A stretch of DNA of 64,000 nucleotides from Candidatus Onthenecus intestinigallinarum (GTDB lineage: Bacteria; Bacillota; Clostridia; Christensenellales; Aristaeellaceae): contig DVFJ01000006.1 in assembly GCA_018713325.1 (NCBI GenBank), positions 124,001 through 188,000 on the forward strand. The letters run 5' to 3'. This document shows positions 29,401 through 38,490 of the stretch, piece by piece. The position numbers and the translations under genes were made by a program. The notes beneath the pieces were generated by a model that saw only the letters and a program-made list of their open reading frames with translations, was not told where the DNA came from and ran no database searches. How positions within the stretch are numbered: the first letter of the stretch is position 1; the number at the start of each line of letters is the position of its first letter.

Positions 29401-30828
29401 GTGGTGGGCTTCCTGCTGATCATCTGTATCTCGTATTACGTGGTCGCCACATCCCTGATCCGCATGGTGGGCGATTCGCTCTTTGACGAGAAGGTGCGCG
29501 CGGAGCAGAGCACGGTCGCGGCGCTGGCGGTGGAGTTTGCGCCGCTGTGGGAGCGGGACGATACGGACGTGTGCTATGACGCGCTCCTGGAAGCCGGGCG
29601 CCAGACGGGCGGCCGGCTGCTTGTGTTGGACATGGACGGCAAGGTACAGCTGGATACGTTCAGCGAGTACAACGGCATGCGCCTGTACCTGGCCGAGGTC
29701 AGCACGCTGCTCGCGGGCGAGCGCACCGCAGATTACGGATTTCACCTGCTGCCGGGCGGCGGGCAGCGCCAGCGCTTTTCCTGGCTGGACCTGTTCTCCG
29801 GGCGCGACCGCGACAGCATCTGGGCCGGCTACTTCACGGCGCTGCTGGTGCAGGACGGCGAGCGCATCGGCGTGCTGCTGTACTCATCGCAGGTGCAGGA
29901 CATGGTCGACTCGCTGGTCGGCATGCGCGATCAGATGCTCTACACGTTCCTGCTGGGCGCGCTGGCGGTCAGCCTGCTCAGCCTGCTCGTGTCGCACTGG
30001 ATCACCCGGCCCATCGGCGCGCTGAGCGCCGGCATCGAACAGATGGCCAAGGGCGACTTCTCCAGCCGCGTGCGCGTGCAGGGCAAGAGCGAGCTGGCGC
30101 AGCTGGCCGAGACGTTCAACCTCATGAGCGAGCGGCTGGAGAACCTGGACAACTCGCGCAATCAGTTCGTCTCCAACGCCTCGCACGAGCTGAAGACGCC
30201 GCTGGCGACGATGAAGATCCTGCTCGAATCGGTCATCTACCAGGACGACATGGACCCCAACCTGCGCCGGGAGTTCCTGCAGGACATCAACAAGGAGATC
30301 GACCGGCTCAACCTGGTCATCGGCGACCTGCTGACGCTCGTGCACATCGACAGCCACAAGATGAAGCTGCACCGGGAGATGATGCCGCTGGGCGAATCCG
30401 TGCGCGAGGTCATCCGCCGCCTGGCGCCCATGGCCGCCAAGCGCCGCCAGGAGATCGAGGTCGGCATCCACGACGAGTGCGAGATGTTCGCCGATCCGCT
30501 CAAGCTCCAGCAGGTGATCTATAACATCGTCGAAAACGCGATCAAGTACACGCCCGACGGCGGCAAGGTGCGCGTGACGCTCATGCGCGACGGACGCGAC
30601 GCGGTGCTCAAGATTGCCGACAACGGCGTGGGCATCCCCAAGGCGGACCTGCCGCACATCTTCGAGCGCTTCTACCGCGTGGACAAGGCGCGCACGCGCG
30701 AGACGGGCGGCACGGGTCTGGGCCTTTCGATCGTGCAGCAGATCGTGCGCCTGCACGGCGGCAACATCGACGTGCAGAGCGAGCCCGGCAAGGGCACGAC
30801 GTTTACCATCGAGCTGCCCGTCAAGTGA
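29401..30828 (+). CDS. Sensor histidine kinase (WalK/PhoR-like)
   Basis: Membrane kinase of at least 475 aa. A first transmembrane segment is at the very N-terminus (VGFLLIICISYYVVATSLI), then an extracytoplasmic domain of about 150 residues, a second segment (TFLLGALAVSLLSLLVSHWI), a HAMP domain, HisKA with the phosphorylated His in NASHELKTPLATMK, and an HATPase domain with N box (NIVENAIKYTPDGG), G1 (DNGVGIP) and G2 (GGTGLGLSIV). GTG 29401 is the first ordinary start codon, but it has no ribosome binding site and cuts the residues before the first helix. An ATT at 29368, overlapping the regulator stop, would give MNPLSSIRVKIVVGF and is my preferred real start. Confidence 0.9.
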   Translation: MVGFLLIICISYYVVATSLIRMVGDSLFDEKVRAEQSTVAALAVEFAPLWERDDTDVCYDALLEAGRQTGGRLLVLDMDGKVQLDTFSEYNGMRLYLAEVSTLLAGERTADYGFHLLPGGGQRQRFSWLDLFSGRDRDSIWAGYFTALLVQDGERIGVLLYSSQVQDMVDSLVGMRDQMLYTFLLGALAVSLLSLLVSHWITRPIGALSAGIEQMAKGDFSSRVRVQGKSELAQLAETFNLMSERLENLDNSRNQFVSNASHELKTPLATMKILLESVIYQDDMDPNLRREFLQDINKEIDRLNLVIGDLLTLVHIDSHKMKLHREMMPLGESVREVIRRLAPMAAKRRQEIEVGIHDECEMFADPLKLQQVIYNIVENAIKYTPDGGKVRVTLMRDGRDAVLKIADNGVGIPKADLPHIFERFYRVDKARTRETGGTGLGLSIVQQIVRLHGGNIDVQSEPGKGTTFTIELPVK

Positions 30829-30841
30829 GGAGGGATGAGGT

Positions 30842-31885
30842 GTGATCCGCAAGGCGACGGCGTGCCTGGCGCTGGCCGTGCTGCTGTTTATGGCCGTGTC
30901 GGCGCTGGAGCTCTCCGGCGTGACGATCGACGATCTGACCGGCGCGGCCAGGCAAGCGCCGGCCGAGACGCCACAGCCGCTGACGACCACGCTGCCCGAT
31001 GCGACGGCGACGCCCATCCGTCCGGCGGCGCAGGAGCGCCAGAGCGACGCGGAGCGCGTTACGCTCTACTTCCGATACCACCAGACCGACTACCTGGGCA
31101 TGGAGGAGCGCGAGATCAGCGTGCCGCGCGACGATACGGTGGAGCTGTGCATCGTGCAGGCGCTGATCGCGGGCCCCAGCTCCGCCTATCAGGACCTGAC
31201 GCCCGTCTTTTCGCCGGATACGCGCGTCGTATCCACCAGCCGCAGCGGCGAAACGGTGACCGTGACGCTCACGCGCGCGTTTCTGGACGCGCCGTCCGAC
31301 GCGCCCGACGACTGGGAGAGCCTGCCCTACTGGCGCAGCGAGGTGATGCTGCGCCGCCGCCTGGCAATCCTGTCGATCGTCAGCGCGCTGACGGAGAACG
31401 GGCGCTGCGAGCGCGTGCAGATCCTGCTCTCCCCGGCCGAGGGCGATCTTCGCGGCGAGCGCATCCTGCGCGCGCAGGTGTACGAGGATGAGGAAGATGA
31501 GACCCTCACGCTCGAGCCGCTCGCGCGCGATGAGAACGCGATCCTCACCCCGCGCACAGCCATGCGCGCCGCGCTGTCCATGTGGCGTGCGCAGAGCTGG
31601 CCGACGCTCTACGTGTTCGTGACGGGCGATGGAGACGAACGGCTGCCCTCGCAGACGGAGTTCATCGCGCGCGTCAGCGCGCTGCGGGCGTCTCTGCTGG
31701 GCTTTGACGTGGGCGTCGGCTCCGTATCCCTGGACGGCGCGCGCGCGACAGTCAATGTGGACGTGCGTATCCAGCGCGGCGACGGCAGCCAGAGCGAGGC
31801 GGAGGCGGTCCCCGTGGCGCTCGTGCGCGAGGGCGGCAACTGGAAGCTGCCCTATGAATCGCTGCTCTCGCTCATGGAACGTTGA
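30842..31885 (+). CDS. GerMN domain-containing membrane-anchored protein
   Basis: Exported protein of 347 aa. An N-terminal hydrophobic segment (about 8-26) anchors or exports it, followed by a Thr/Pro linker and a GerMN domain (about 70-200) with VTLYFRYHQTDYLGMEEREI and LCIVQALIAGPSSAY. The C-terminal half (about 225-345) looks like a second, diverged domain. GerM proteins act in the cell wall during spore formation and germination; coupling to a WalRK-like pair suggests envelope control. The start is GTG 30842 with GGATGAGG upstream. A second GerMN gene follows 16 bp later. Confidence 0.85.
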   Translation: MIRKATACLALAVLLFMAVSALELSGVTIDDLTGAARQAPAETPQPLTTTLPDATATPIRPAAQERQSDAERVTLYFRYHQTDYLGMEEREISVPRDDTVELCIVQALIAGPSSAYQDLTPVFSPDTRVVSTSRSGETVTVTLTRAFLDAPSDAPDDWESLPYWRSEVMLRRRLAILSIVSALTENGRCERVQILLSPAEGDLRGERILRAQVYEDEEDETLTLEPLARDENAILTPRTAMRAALSMWRAQSWPTLYVFVTGDGDERLPSQTEFIARVSALRASLLGFDVGVGSVSLDGARATVNVDVRIQRGDGSQSEAEAVPVALVREGGNWKLPYESLLSLMER

Positions 31886-31901
31886 TAGCGGAGGGGACGG
31901 G

Positions 31902-33428
31902 ATGAAGAAGAGATGCCGGCTGATGGCCGCGGTGCTGTGCTGCCTGCTGCTGTGCGGCTGCGTGGAGCAGATCGAGGAGCGCGCGCCCGTGGAGCGGATC
32001 GACTCGGACATCGAGGTCGTGTATGACGCGCCCCAGGGCGACATGACCTCTTCGCGGGTGATAGACGCAGTGCTGCACTTTCTCAGCCTGGACGGCACGC
32101 AGCTGGTCTCCACCGTGCGCAGCATCTACGTGTCCAACAACATGACGCAGGCGGAAGCGGCGCTTCGCGCGCTGCTGTCCGGGCCGGCGCAATCCGGCCT
32201 GCGTGAGGTCGCGCCCGGTGTGGAATTGCAGAGCGGCTCCAATGCGGTGGAGGTCTCCAACGGCGTGGTGACGGTCAACCTCTCGTTCCAGGCGCGTACG
32301 CTCGAGCCGCAGCAGCTGCACGCAGCCCGTGTGGCCATCGCCAATACGCTGACGGAGCTGCCGGATGTCGACTACGTGAACGTGCTCGTCGAGGGGCGCG
32401 AGGAGGGGCAGGACCTGGGCGCGCAGATCCCCACGGGCACGCTCTCGCGCAGCGACGGCGATGTGGCGGCGCTGTGGACGCAGCTGGAGTCCCAGCGCAC
32501 GGACGGCAGTCTGACCCGCATGGCGACGATCTACTATCCGATGCCCGGCGCATCCTACATGGTGCCTGAGGTGCACGCCATCACGTTTAGCGAGATGAGC
32601 ACCGCTGGCTATACGGCAGGCCTGCTGGAGGAGTGGGGACTGGGCGCTACGGGCGTGCAGGGCTCGCCCGAGACGTTCTCGCCGCTGGACTATCTGATCG
32701 GCTTGCCCGACGAGACCCGCCTGGAGGGCAGCACCTACAACGTCGTTCGCCTGAACTTCTCGCAGGATATCGAGGCCGCGCTGCAGGAGGCTGGCATTCC
32801 GCAGGGGCTGTTCCTGGCCATGATGACCTATACGATCACTGGCTTTGTGCCGATGATCGACGGCGTGGTCGTCCACTTCGGTGGCCGCCTGATCGACGCG
32901 CTGGACGCGCAGGACATGCCGGACGGCCAGGCTCGTACATTTGACGGAGGCGTTCTCATGCGCTCCGACTTTGCCGATTGCCTGGGCGAGTTTTGCCGGC
33001 TGTATTTCCCCACGCAGGATGGGGACATGCTCGTGGGCGTCAACCGCCCCGCCGCGCAGAAGCAGAGCTTTGCGCCGCGCGCGCTGATCCGGCAGCTGCT
33101 CGAGGGCCCGCAGCGCGCGGACGCGAAGGAGGGACTGGCGCCTGCGCTGCCCGAGGGCGTCAGCGACGCGGACATCCTGGGCCTGCAGATCGTCGACGAT
33201 GTGATGCTCATCAACGTCTCTCAGGCGTTTGCCGACGCATGCGCGCAGCTGGACGCGCAGGAGGAACGCAACGTCGTCTACACCATCGTCAATACGATGA
33301 CTGAGCTGCCCCAAGTGCGACGCGTGTGCTTCTTTGTCGGCGGCAAACAGGTCGAAACGCTTGGCGGGGCGATGGAGATGCGCGGGTATTTCATGCGCAA
33401 TCCCGGCATCATCCTGCAGGAGGACTGA
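31902..33428 (+). CDS. Double GerMN-domain lipoprotein
   Basis: Lipoprotein of 508 aa: signal peptide with lipobox LLCGC (Cys 19), a first GerMN domain (about 55-185) containing IYVSNNMTQAEAALRALLSGP and a second (about 370-500) containing LVGVNRPAAQKQSFAPRALI and a second VLINVSQAF-like strand. A Gly/Ser-rich middle region joins them. The architecture matches the Gram-positive GerMN lipoproteins that follow two-component systems (compare LpqB in the MtrAB operon of actinobacteria, an analogy only). ATG 31902 is preceded by GGAGGGGACGG. The stop overlaps the next start by one base. Confidence 0.87.
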   Translation: MKKRCRLMAAVLCCLLLCGCVEQIEERAPVERIDSDIEVVYDAPQGDMTSSRVIDAVLHFLSLDGTQLVSTVRSIYVSNNMTQAEAALRALLSGPAQSGLREVAPGVELQSGSNAVEVSNGVVTVNLSFQARTLEPQQLHAARVAIANTLTELPDVDYVNVLVEGREEGQDLGAQIPTGTLSRSDGDVAALWTQLESQRTDGSLTRMATIYYPMPGASYMVPEVHAITFSEMSTAGYTAGLLEEWGLGATGVQGSPETFSPLDYLIGLPDETRLEGSTYNVVRLNFSQDIEAALQEAGIPQGLFLAMMTYTITGFVPMIDGVVVHFGGRLIDALDAQDMPDGQARTFDGGVLMRSDFADCLGEFCRLYFPTQDGDMLVGVNRPAAQKQSFAPRALIRQLLEGPQRADAKEGLAPALPEGVSDADILGLQIVDDVMLINVSQAFADACAQLDAQEERNVVYTIVNTMTELPQVRRVCFFVGGKQVETLGGAMEMRGYFMRNPGIILQED

Positions 33429-34627
33429 TGGGGGGCCTTGCGGTGCGGAGAAGGAAGAGAAGGCGTTCCCTGCGCCGGACGCCCGCGGACGTGCTCAAGC
33501 GGACAGAGCGGACGCTGTGGACGCTGTCGGCGCTGGGGTGTGCGCTCGCACTCGGCGCGGGCATATTGCGCGGCAAAGGGGCTTTGTGCGCTGCGGGCGC
33601 GGCGCTGTGCGTGGCGGTGGTGGCGTCGCCTGCCGGACTATGGGCGGTCTGCGCGCTGCTGCTGCGTCGGATGGGGCAGCGTGGAAATTGGCACGCCGTT
33701 GTCCCGCACATGCAGCGCGTGGCGCGCGTCCGGACGCTCCGTCTGCACGACCTGTCCGAGCTAGAGGACGGGCGCTTTGAGGTAGAGACAGCGGGCGCGC
33801 CCTTTGCGATGGAGGATGAACGCGCGCTGCGCCGCCAGGGCGCGTGGATGTTGCTGTGCACCGCCTGTGCGCTGTGCTCCGGCGGCCCCCATGGTCAGTA
33901 TGCGCGCCTGTACGGCTATGACGGCGACAAGCTGCGACGGCAATTTCCGGCGCGCTCCCTGCATGCGGACGAGGCGGGCGTCTCGGAGGGCTGCTTCCGG
34001 GATGGACCGGGCGAGCGCACATTTTGCAGCGGCCCGTTGGAGATCCTGGCGGAACGCTGCGCGCTGCTGTGGGAAGAGATGCCCCGGCCGATGACGCCGC
34101 AAGAGCGCGAAGGGCTGTATGCCGTCGCACAGGATGCGCTGCGCCGCGGGCTGCTCGTGGAGGCATACGCGATGCGCAGCGGGGAGGAATGGGCGTTTCT
34201 GGGCTATGTGGCGCTGGCGCCCGCGCTGCGTCCCGGCGCGGCGGAGCGGGTACGGGCATTGCGGCTGCGCGGCGTCCGAACGGTGCTGGCGGATACGGGG
34301 GATGCCGGAGCGCGGCTGCTTGCACGCAAGGCGGGCGTTCCCTGCGTGCGCGGCCGGGCGGTGCAGGGCGCGGAGGACCTGGGCGGCGAGGACGCGCTCT
34401 TTGCGCGCGAAGGCGGACTCTCGGGCGTGCTGGAGGCCGTTGAGACGGCGCGTGGACGGCTGGCCCGGCTCGTGGAGGCTACCCGCAGCGCCGCAGCGGC
34501 AGCACTGCTGATGAACGCCGTGTGCACGGCCTCGAGCGTCGCAGGCGGCGCGGCGTGGCCTTTCGTACCGGTGGCCGCCGCGATATACGCATCTATCTAT
34601 CTGTATTACGCAAGACAGACCCGCTGA
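33428..34627 (+). CDS. P-type-ATPase-like pseudoenzyme (membrane protein)
   Basis: Membrane protein of 399 aa that I read as a reduced P2-type cation ATPase. Two helices (about 30-80) end with SPAGLWAVCALLLRRMGQRG, matching the PEGLPAVV...RMAKRN segment of pump helix 4. From there the alignment is gapless to the DKTGTLT site, which reads HDLSELE: the phosphorylated Asp aligns with His 107. The N-domain KGAPEVLLERC appears as CSGPLEILAERC (200-211); the P-domain shows FLGYVALAPALRP, then VRALRLRGVRTVLADTGD. The GDGxND hinge is missing. Two C-terminal helices follow (about 355-395). A pump is very unlikely; a structural or sensing role is inference. It lies between a GerMN lipoprotein and comEC. 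Confidence 0.7.
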   Translation: MGGLAVRRRKRRRSLRRTPADVLKRTERTLWTLSALGCALALGAGILRGKGALCAAGAALCVAVVASPAGLWAVCALLLRRMGQRGNWHAVVPHMQRVARVRTLRLHDLSELEDGRFEVETAGAPFAMEDERALRRQGAWMLLCTACALCSGGPHGQYARLYGYDGDKLRRQFPARSLHADEAGVSEGCFRDGPGERTFCSGPLEILAERCALLWEEMPRPMTPQEREGLYAVAQDALRRGLLVEAYAMRSGEEWAFLGYVALAPALRPGAAERVRALRLRGVRTVLADTGDAGARLLARKAGVPCVRGRAVQGAEDLGGEDALFAREGGLSGVLEAVETARGRLARLVEATRSAAAAALLMNAVCTASSVAGGAAWPFVPVAAAIYASIYLYYARQTR

Positions 34628-34641
34628 AGGAGGCGGCGCCG

Positions 34642-36978
34642 TTGCAGGAGTATGACGGGAAGCCGCAGGCGGAGCGGCCGCGCTATGCGCTGCTTTATGC
34701 GGCGCTGTGCTATATGGGCGGCTCTTGCGCGGGCCGCTTTTTGACGTTTCGCCCGGCGTATCTGGCGGCCGCCGGCCTGATCGCGCTGCTGTGCCTGCTG
34801 CTCGTGTGCTTTCGCAGGCGAACGGCGTGGATCGCTGTCTTTGCGCTGTTGGCGATCGCGGGACTTGCACGCTGTTCGCAGGCGCTTGTGCGCATTCCCG
34901 TCCCGGCGGCCGGACCGGCGACGGTCGAGGCGCGCATTGAAGAGCGCATCAAGTACGACGCGCAGGAGAACCGTACGACCTACCGCATGTCGCATATTCG
35001 GGTCCTGCGGGACGGCGCGTGGGAGACAACGCGGGCGCAGGCCTACGTCAGCCTGCCGGGCGCGCCGGAGGCACTGCCCGCCAGTGGCGGGACGGTGCGC
35101 TTCGAAGGCTCCGTGTACGAGGCGCAGACGCAGCGCAATCCCGGCGGATTTGACTTTTACCTGTTTTTGCGCCAGCAGAACATGGACTTTGGCATCTACG
35201 GCACGACGGCGCCGTCGGTACTTGGCACGGACTTTTCCGTATACGCCTGTCTTGAAAGCCTGCGCGATGCAATCGCCGCGCGAATCGACGTGCTTTACGG
35301 CGAGCAATCCGCCATGATGAAGGGCATGCTGCTGGGCGACAAGAGCGACATGCCCCAGGAGCAGTACGACAGCTTCAAGCGCAGCGGGATCGCACATCTG
35401 CTGGCCGTCTCAGGGCTGCATGTGGGCCTGATCATGAATGTGATCGGATTCGGCCTGGACCGGCTGATGCTTTCAAGGCGCATTCGGCTGTTGGCCATGG
35501 TGCTGAGCTGCGGGGCCTACTGTGTGGTGATCGGCATGCCCTCCAGCGCCGTGCGCGCGTTCGTCATGTGCATGTCGACCGTCCTGGCCCGTGCGGTGGG
35601 TCGCGACTACAACGCGCCGGTTGCGCTCAGCCTGGCCGCGCTGATCATTTTGACGTTCTCCCCGCTGGCGATGTTTGAGACGGGTTTTGTGCTCTCGTTT
35701 TCGACGGTGCTGGGCATCCGGCTGCTCCTGCCGCGTGTCGAGTGTGCGCTGCACATTTTGCCGGACGCGGTGCGCGGCAGCGTCGCCATGGCTACCGCCG
35801 CCCAGATCGCCGCACTGCCGGGGCAGGCCATGTACTTCGGCGTGGTGCCGGCGCTGGGCATTCCGGCCAACCTGGCGTGCATTGCGCTGACGGCGGTGGC
35901 GGTGCCGCTGGGCATGGCGTCTGTGCTGATCAGCACGGTGTGCATGCCGGTGGGACGCGCTGCTGCCGCCGTGGTCGCGGAAGGGCTGCGCGTCATCGAG
36001 GCGATTTCACGGTTTTTCGGATCGATCGAGATGGGACAGCTGCGCATGGCGACGATGCCCTTTCCTGCGGCAGCTACACTGGTCTGCTGCTTCTTTCTTG
36101 CGAGCCCTTATGCGCATCTGCAACTCGTCGCGCGCAGGGCCGGGTGCACGGCGCTCGCGTGCGCCGTGCTGGCACTGTGGCTGCTGCCGGGGCTGGGACA
36201 GACGCGATACGTGCAGCTGGACGTCGGTCAGGGCGACGCGGCCGCGCTGCTCACGCCGGGCTTTACCCTGGCGATCGATACGGGCCCGGAGGGGGAACAG
36301 GCGCTGGCAGACCTGTGCGTGCGCGAAGGGCGCTCCATCGATCTGCTGATGCTCAGCCATCTGGACTTGGATCACGCCGGCGGGCTTGCCGAGGTATTGG
36401 CTGCGGATATATCCGTCGCGCGCATCGGCCTGCCCACGGGGATCGACGTGGAGGACGTCCAGCCGCAGATCCTGGACGCGTTGGCCCTGGCGGTCGCGCG
36501 CGGCGCGACGCTGGAGGGATATGAGCGCGGCGACGTCGTGCCCAATACGCCGGGCGTGCGCATCGAGGTCGTCTGTCCGACGTATTCGGCCGCGGGCTCG
36601 AACGGACGCTCGATGATGCTGCGCATCGAGGCAGCGGGCGTGTCGATCCTCGCGACGGGCGACGTGCCCATCGAAAACGAGGTGCACGCCGGCGTCGATT
36701 GTGATATACTGAAGGTGGCACATCACGGCGCCGCCGGCAGCACCAGCGCACAGCTGCTGCGGGCCGCTTCGCCCTCGCTGGCGCTGATCAGCGTCGGACG
36801 GAATGCCTATGGCCACCCGGCCGGCGAACTGCTGGCGCGGCTGGCCGAAGCGGGCGTTCCGGCGCTGCGCACGGATGAGACCGGCGCCATTGAAATACGC
36901 ATGCACGAGGGCGCGTACACCGTCCGCCGCTACGTGCAGGATCGGGGAGCACTGTATGACGCATCAGGCATTTTTTGA
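34642..36978 (+). CDS. comEC: ComEC/Rec2-family DNA internalization protein
   Basis: Polytopic membrane protein of 778 aa forming the DNA uptake channel in competent bacteria. An N-terminal DUF4131 region with membrane helices and an OB-like part precedes the Competence domain (about 210-490; KRSGIAHLLAVSGLHVGLI is the signature). The C-terminal metallo-beta-lactamase domain (about 530-770) has LSHLDLDHAGGL and KVAHHGAAGS. The start is TTG 34642, exactly 8 bases after AAGGAGG; 40 upstream in-frame codons lie in the previous gene. No other com genes are in the window, so competence is not shown. It overlaps holA by 23 bp. Confidence 0.93.
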   Translation: MQEYDGKPQAERPRYALLYAALCYMGGSCAGRFLTFRPAYLAAAGLIALLCLLLVCFRRRTAWIAVFALLAIAGLARCSQALVRIPVPAAGPATVEARIEERIKYDAQENRTTYRMSHIRVLRDGAWETTRAQAYVSLPGAPEALPASGGTVRFEGSVYEAQTQRNPGGFDFYLFLRQQNMDFGIYGTTAPSVLGTDFSVYACLESLRDAIAARIDVLYGEQSAMMKGMLLGDKSDMPQEQYDSFKRSGIAHLLAVSGLHVGLIMNVIGFGLDRLMLSRRIRLLAMVLSCGAYCVVIGMPSSAVRAFVMCMSTVLARAVGRDYNAPVALSLAALIILTFSPLAMFETGFVLSFSTVLGIRLLLPRVECALHILPDAVRGSVAMATAAQIAALPGQAMYFGVVPALGIPANLACIALTAVAVPLGMASVLISTVCMPVGRAAAAVVAEGLRVIEAISRFFGSIEMGQLRMATMPFPAAATLVCCFFLASPYAHLQLVARRAGCTALACAVLALWLLPGLGQTRYVQLDVGQGDAAALLTPGFTLAIDTGPEGEQALADLCVREGRSIDLLMLSHLDLDHAGGLAEVLAADISVARIGLPTGIDVEDVQPQILDALALAVARGATLEGYERGDVVPNTPGVRIEVVCPTYSAAGSNGRSMMLRIEAAGVSILATGDVPIENEVHAGVDCDILKVAHHGAAGSTSAQLLRAASPSLALISVGRNAYGHPAGELLARLAEAGVPALRTDETGAIEIRMHEGAYTVRRYVQDRGALYDASGIF

Positions 36979-37972
36979 CGCGCTCAAGTCGGGCAACATC
37001 GCGCGCGTCTATCTCTTTTCCGGCGAGGAGGAGCACGTCAAGCGCAGCGCGCTCAAGCGCCTGCGCGAGCGCATCCTCACCCCCGGGCTGGAGCAGATCA
37101 ACGAGACGATCCTGGACAACCCGACCGCCGACGCGGTCATCGCCGCCTGCGAGACGCTGCCGATGATGGATGCGCGGCGGCTGGTCGTCGTACGCGACAG
37201 CGCGCTGCTCACATCCGGCCGCGCGCGCGACGAGGCGGCCGAGGCTGAACGTCTGACGGCCTATGTCAAGCGTGCGCCGGAGACGACCTGCCTGGTCTTC
37301 TACTGCACGGGGACCATCGACAAGCGCAAGAAGCTCGCCCAGGCGCTCAGCAAGGGCGCGGAGGCCGTGCAGTTCAGCCCGCTGGACGACGTGGAGCTGG
37401 CGCGCTGGATCCGCGCCACCTGCAGGGGCTACGGCAAGGCGATCTCGCCGCAGACGGCGCAGTACCTGGCCTTCACATCCGGCCGGGATCTGACGCTGCT
37501 GCTGCGCGAGATCGAAAAGCTCGCCAGCTACGCACAGGGGCGCGACGAGATCGTGCAGCAGGATGTCGACGCGGTCGCCACCCGTACGGCGGAGTGCACG
37601 GTGTTCAACATGGTCGATGCGATCCTCGCAGGCCAGGAGGCGCGGGCGTTTGAGCTGCTGGCGCACCTGCTCCAGTCCGGCGAGGCGCGCATCGGCATCC
37701 TGGCGCTCATCCAGCGCCAGTACAGGCAGCTGATGCACGTGCGGCTCATGCAGGAGGGCAAGGTGCCTACAGGCGAGCAGATGAAGCGCCTAGGCGTGCC
37801 GGGCTTCGTCTTCAACCGCCTGCAGGGGCAGGCACGCGCGTATGACGCGCAGGGCCTCGTGCGCTGCGTGCGCCTGTGCGAGGAGACGGACTATGCCATC
37901 AAGAGCGGGCGCGTGCGCGAGGACGCGGGCCTGGAGCGTGCGATGCTGCGCCTGTGCTCGCGCGAGGCGTGA
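36956..37972 (+). CDS. holA: DNA polymerase III subunit delta
   Basis: Clamp-loader delta subunit, 338 aa, which opens the beta clamp. The N-terminal AAA-like fold starts FFDALKSGNIARVYLFSGEEEH, the conserved opening of HolA; a C-terminal collar domain follows (about 215-335, QEARAFELLAHLLQSGEARIGILALI). It is the usual neighbour of comEC and rpsT in Bacillota. ATG 36956 lies inside the comEC 3' end with GGGGAG upstream, indicating translational coupling. Confidence 0.95.
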   Translation: MTHQAFFDALKSGNIARVYLFSGEEEHVKRSALKRLRERILTPGLEQINETILDNPTADAVIAACETLPMMDARRLVVVRDSALLTSGRARDEAAEAERLTAYVKRAPETTCLVFYCTGTIDKRKKLAQALSKGAEAVQFSPLDDVELARWIRATCRGYGKAISPQTAQYLAFTSGRDLTLLLREIEKLASYAQGRDEIVQQDVDAVATRTAECTVFNMVDAILAGQEARAFELLAHLLQSGEARIGILALIQRQYRQLMHVRLMQEGKVPTGEQMKRLGVPGFVFNRLQGQARAYDAQGLVRCVRLCEETDYAIKSGRVREDAGLERAMLRLCSREA

Positions 37973-37983
37973 CCTTGGGACAG

Positions 37984-38017
37984 AAAAAAAGACCGGCTCA
38001 TCGAGCCGGTCCTTTTT
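37984..38017. terminator. Bidirectional terminator between holA and rpsT
   Basis: Perfect 9-bp stem (37991-37999 with 38003-38011), ATC loop. Plus strand ends CTTTTT; minus strand has a run of seven T. Confidence 0.92.
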
Positions 38018-38035
38018 GCACTCATGGGGGAACGA

Positions 38036-38308
38036 TCACTTCGCGGCGGCCTGCGCCTTGACGAGCGCACGCGCGAGGCGGGCCTTCTTGCGGTTGGCGG
38101 CGTTCTTGTGGATGACGCCCTTTGCCGCGGCCTTATCGACAGCACTGGAGGTGGAGCCCAGCAGCGCGGAAGCGGCGTTCACGTCGGAAGCGAGGGCAAC
38201 CTCGTACTTCTTGACCGAGGTCTTCGTCGCGGACTTCACCATGCGGTTGCGCAGATTCTTGGTCTCGCTCACCTTGACGCGCTTGATGGCAGACTTGATG
38301 TTCGGCAA
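38036..38308 (-). CDS. rpsT: 30S ribosomal protein S20
   Basis: Small ribosomal protein S20, 90 aa, which binds 16S rRNA in the body of the 30S subunit. It is Lys/Ala-rich and helical throughout, with MPNIKSAIKRVKVSETKNLRN at the start and the conserved AAKGVIHKNAANRKKARL near the end. A GAGGAGGTG lies upstream of the ATG. It is convergent with holA, the usual Bacillota arrangement, and is expressed from its own promoter. Confidence 0.97.
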   Translation of the reverse strand: MPNIKSAIKRVKVSETKNLRNRMVKSATKTSVKKYEVALASDVNAASALLGSTSSAVDKAAAKGVIHKNAANRKKARLARALVKAQAAAK

Positions 38309-38356
38309 AACAATTCACCTCCTCGTGTATCAATCGCCTTGAAATCAGCAACACAT

Positions 38357-38385
38357 ATTTTAGCATGTTTTGCGGCCGATTGCAA
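38357..38385 (-). promoter_or_regulatory. Sigma-A promoter for rpsT
   Basis: On the minus strand: TTGCAA (38385-38380), 17-bp spacer, extended TGC-TAAAAT (38362-38357). Confidence 0.85.
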
Positions 38386-38490
38386 GCCTTATCTTTGGCG
38401 CAGCCAGAAGAAATTCGGCCATTTTTTTGTCGGACGCATACTTTTTGCGCCGCAAGGACAGAATGCGGGAAAAAAGGCGGCGGTACCGAC

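Noticed and set aside
38435-38465. Sigma-G promoter for gpr (GCATA then CAGAAT)
   Set aside because: The -10 matches only about four of seven consensus positions; too weak to annotate.
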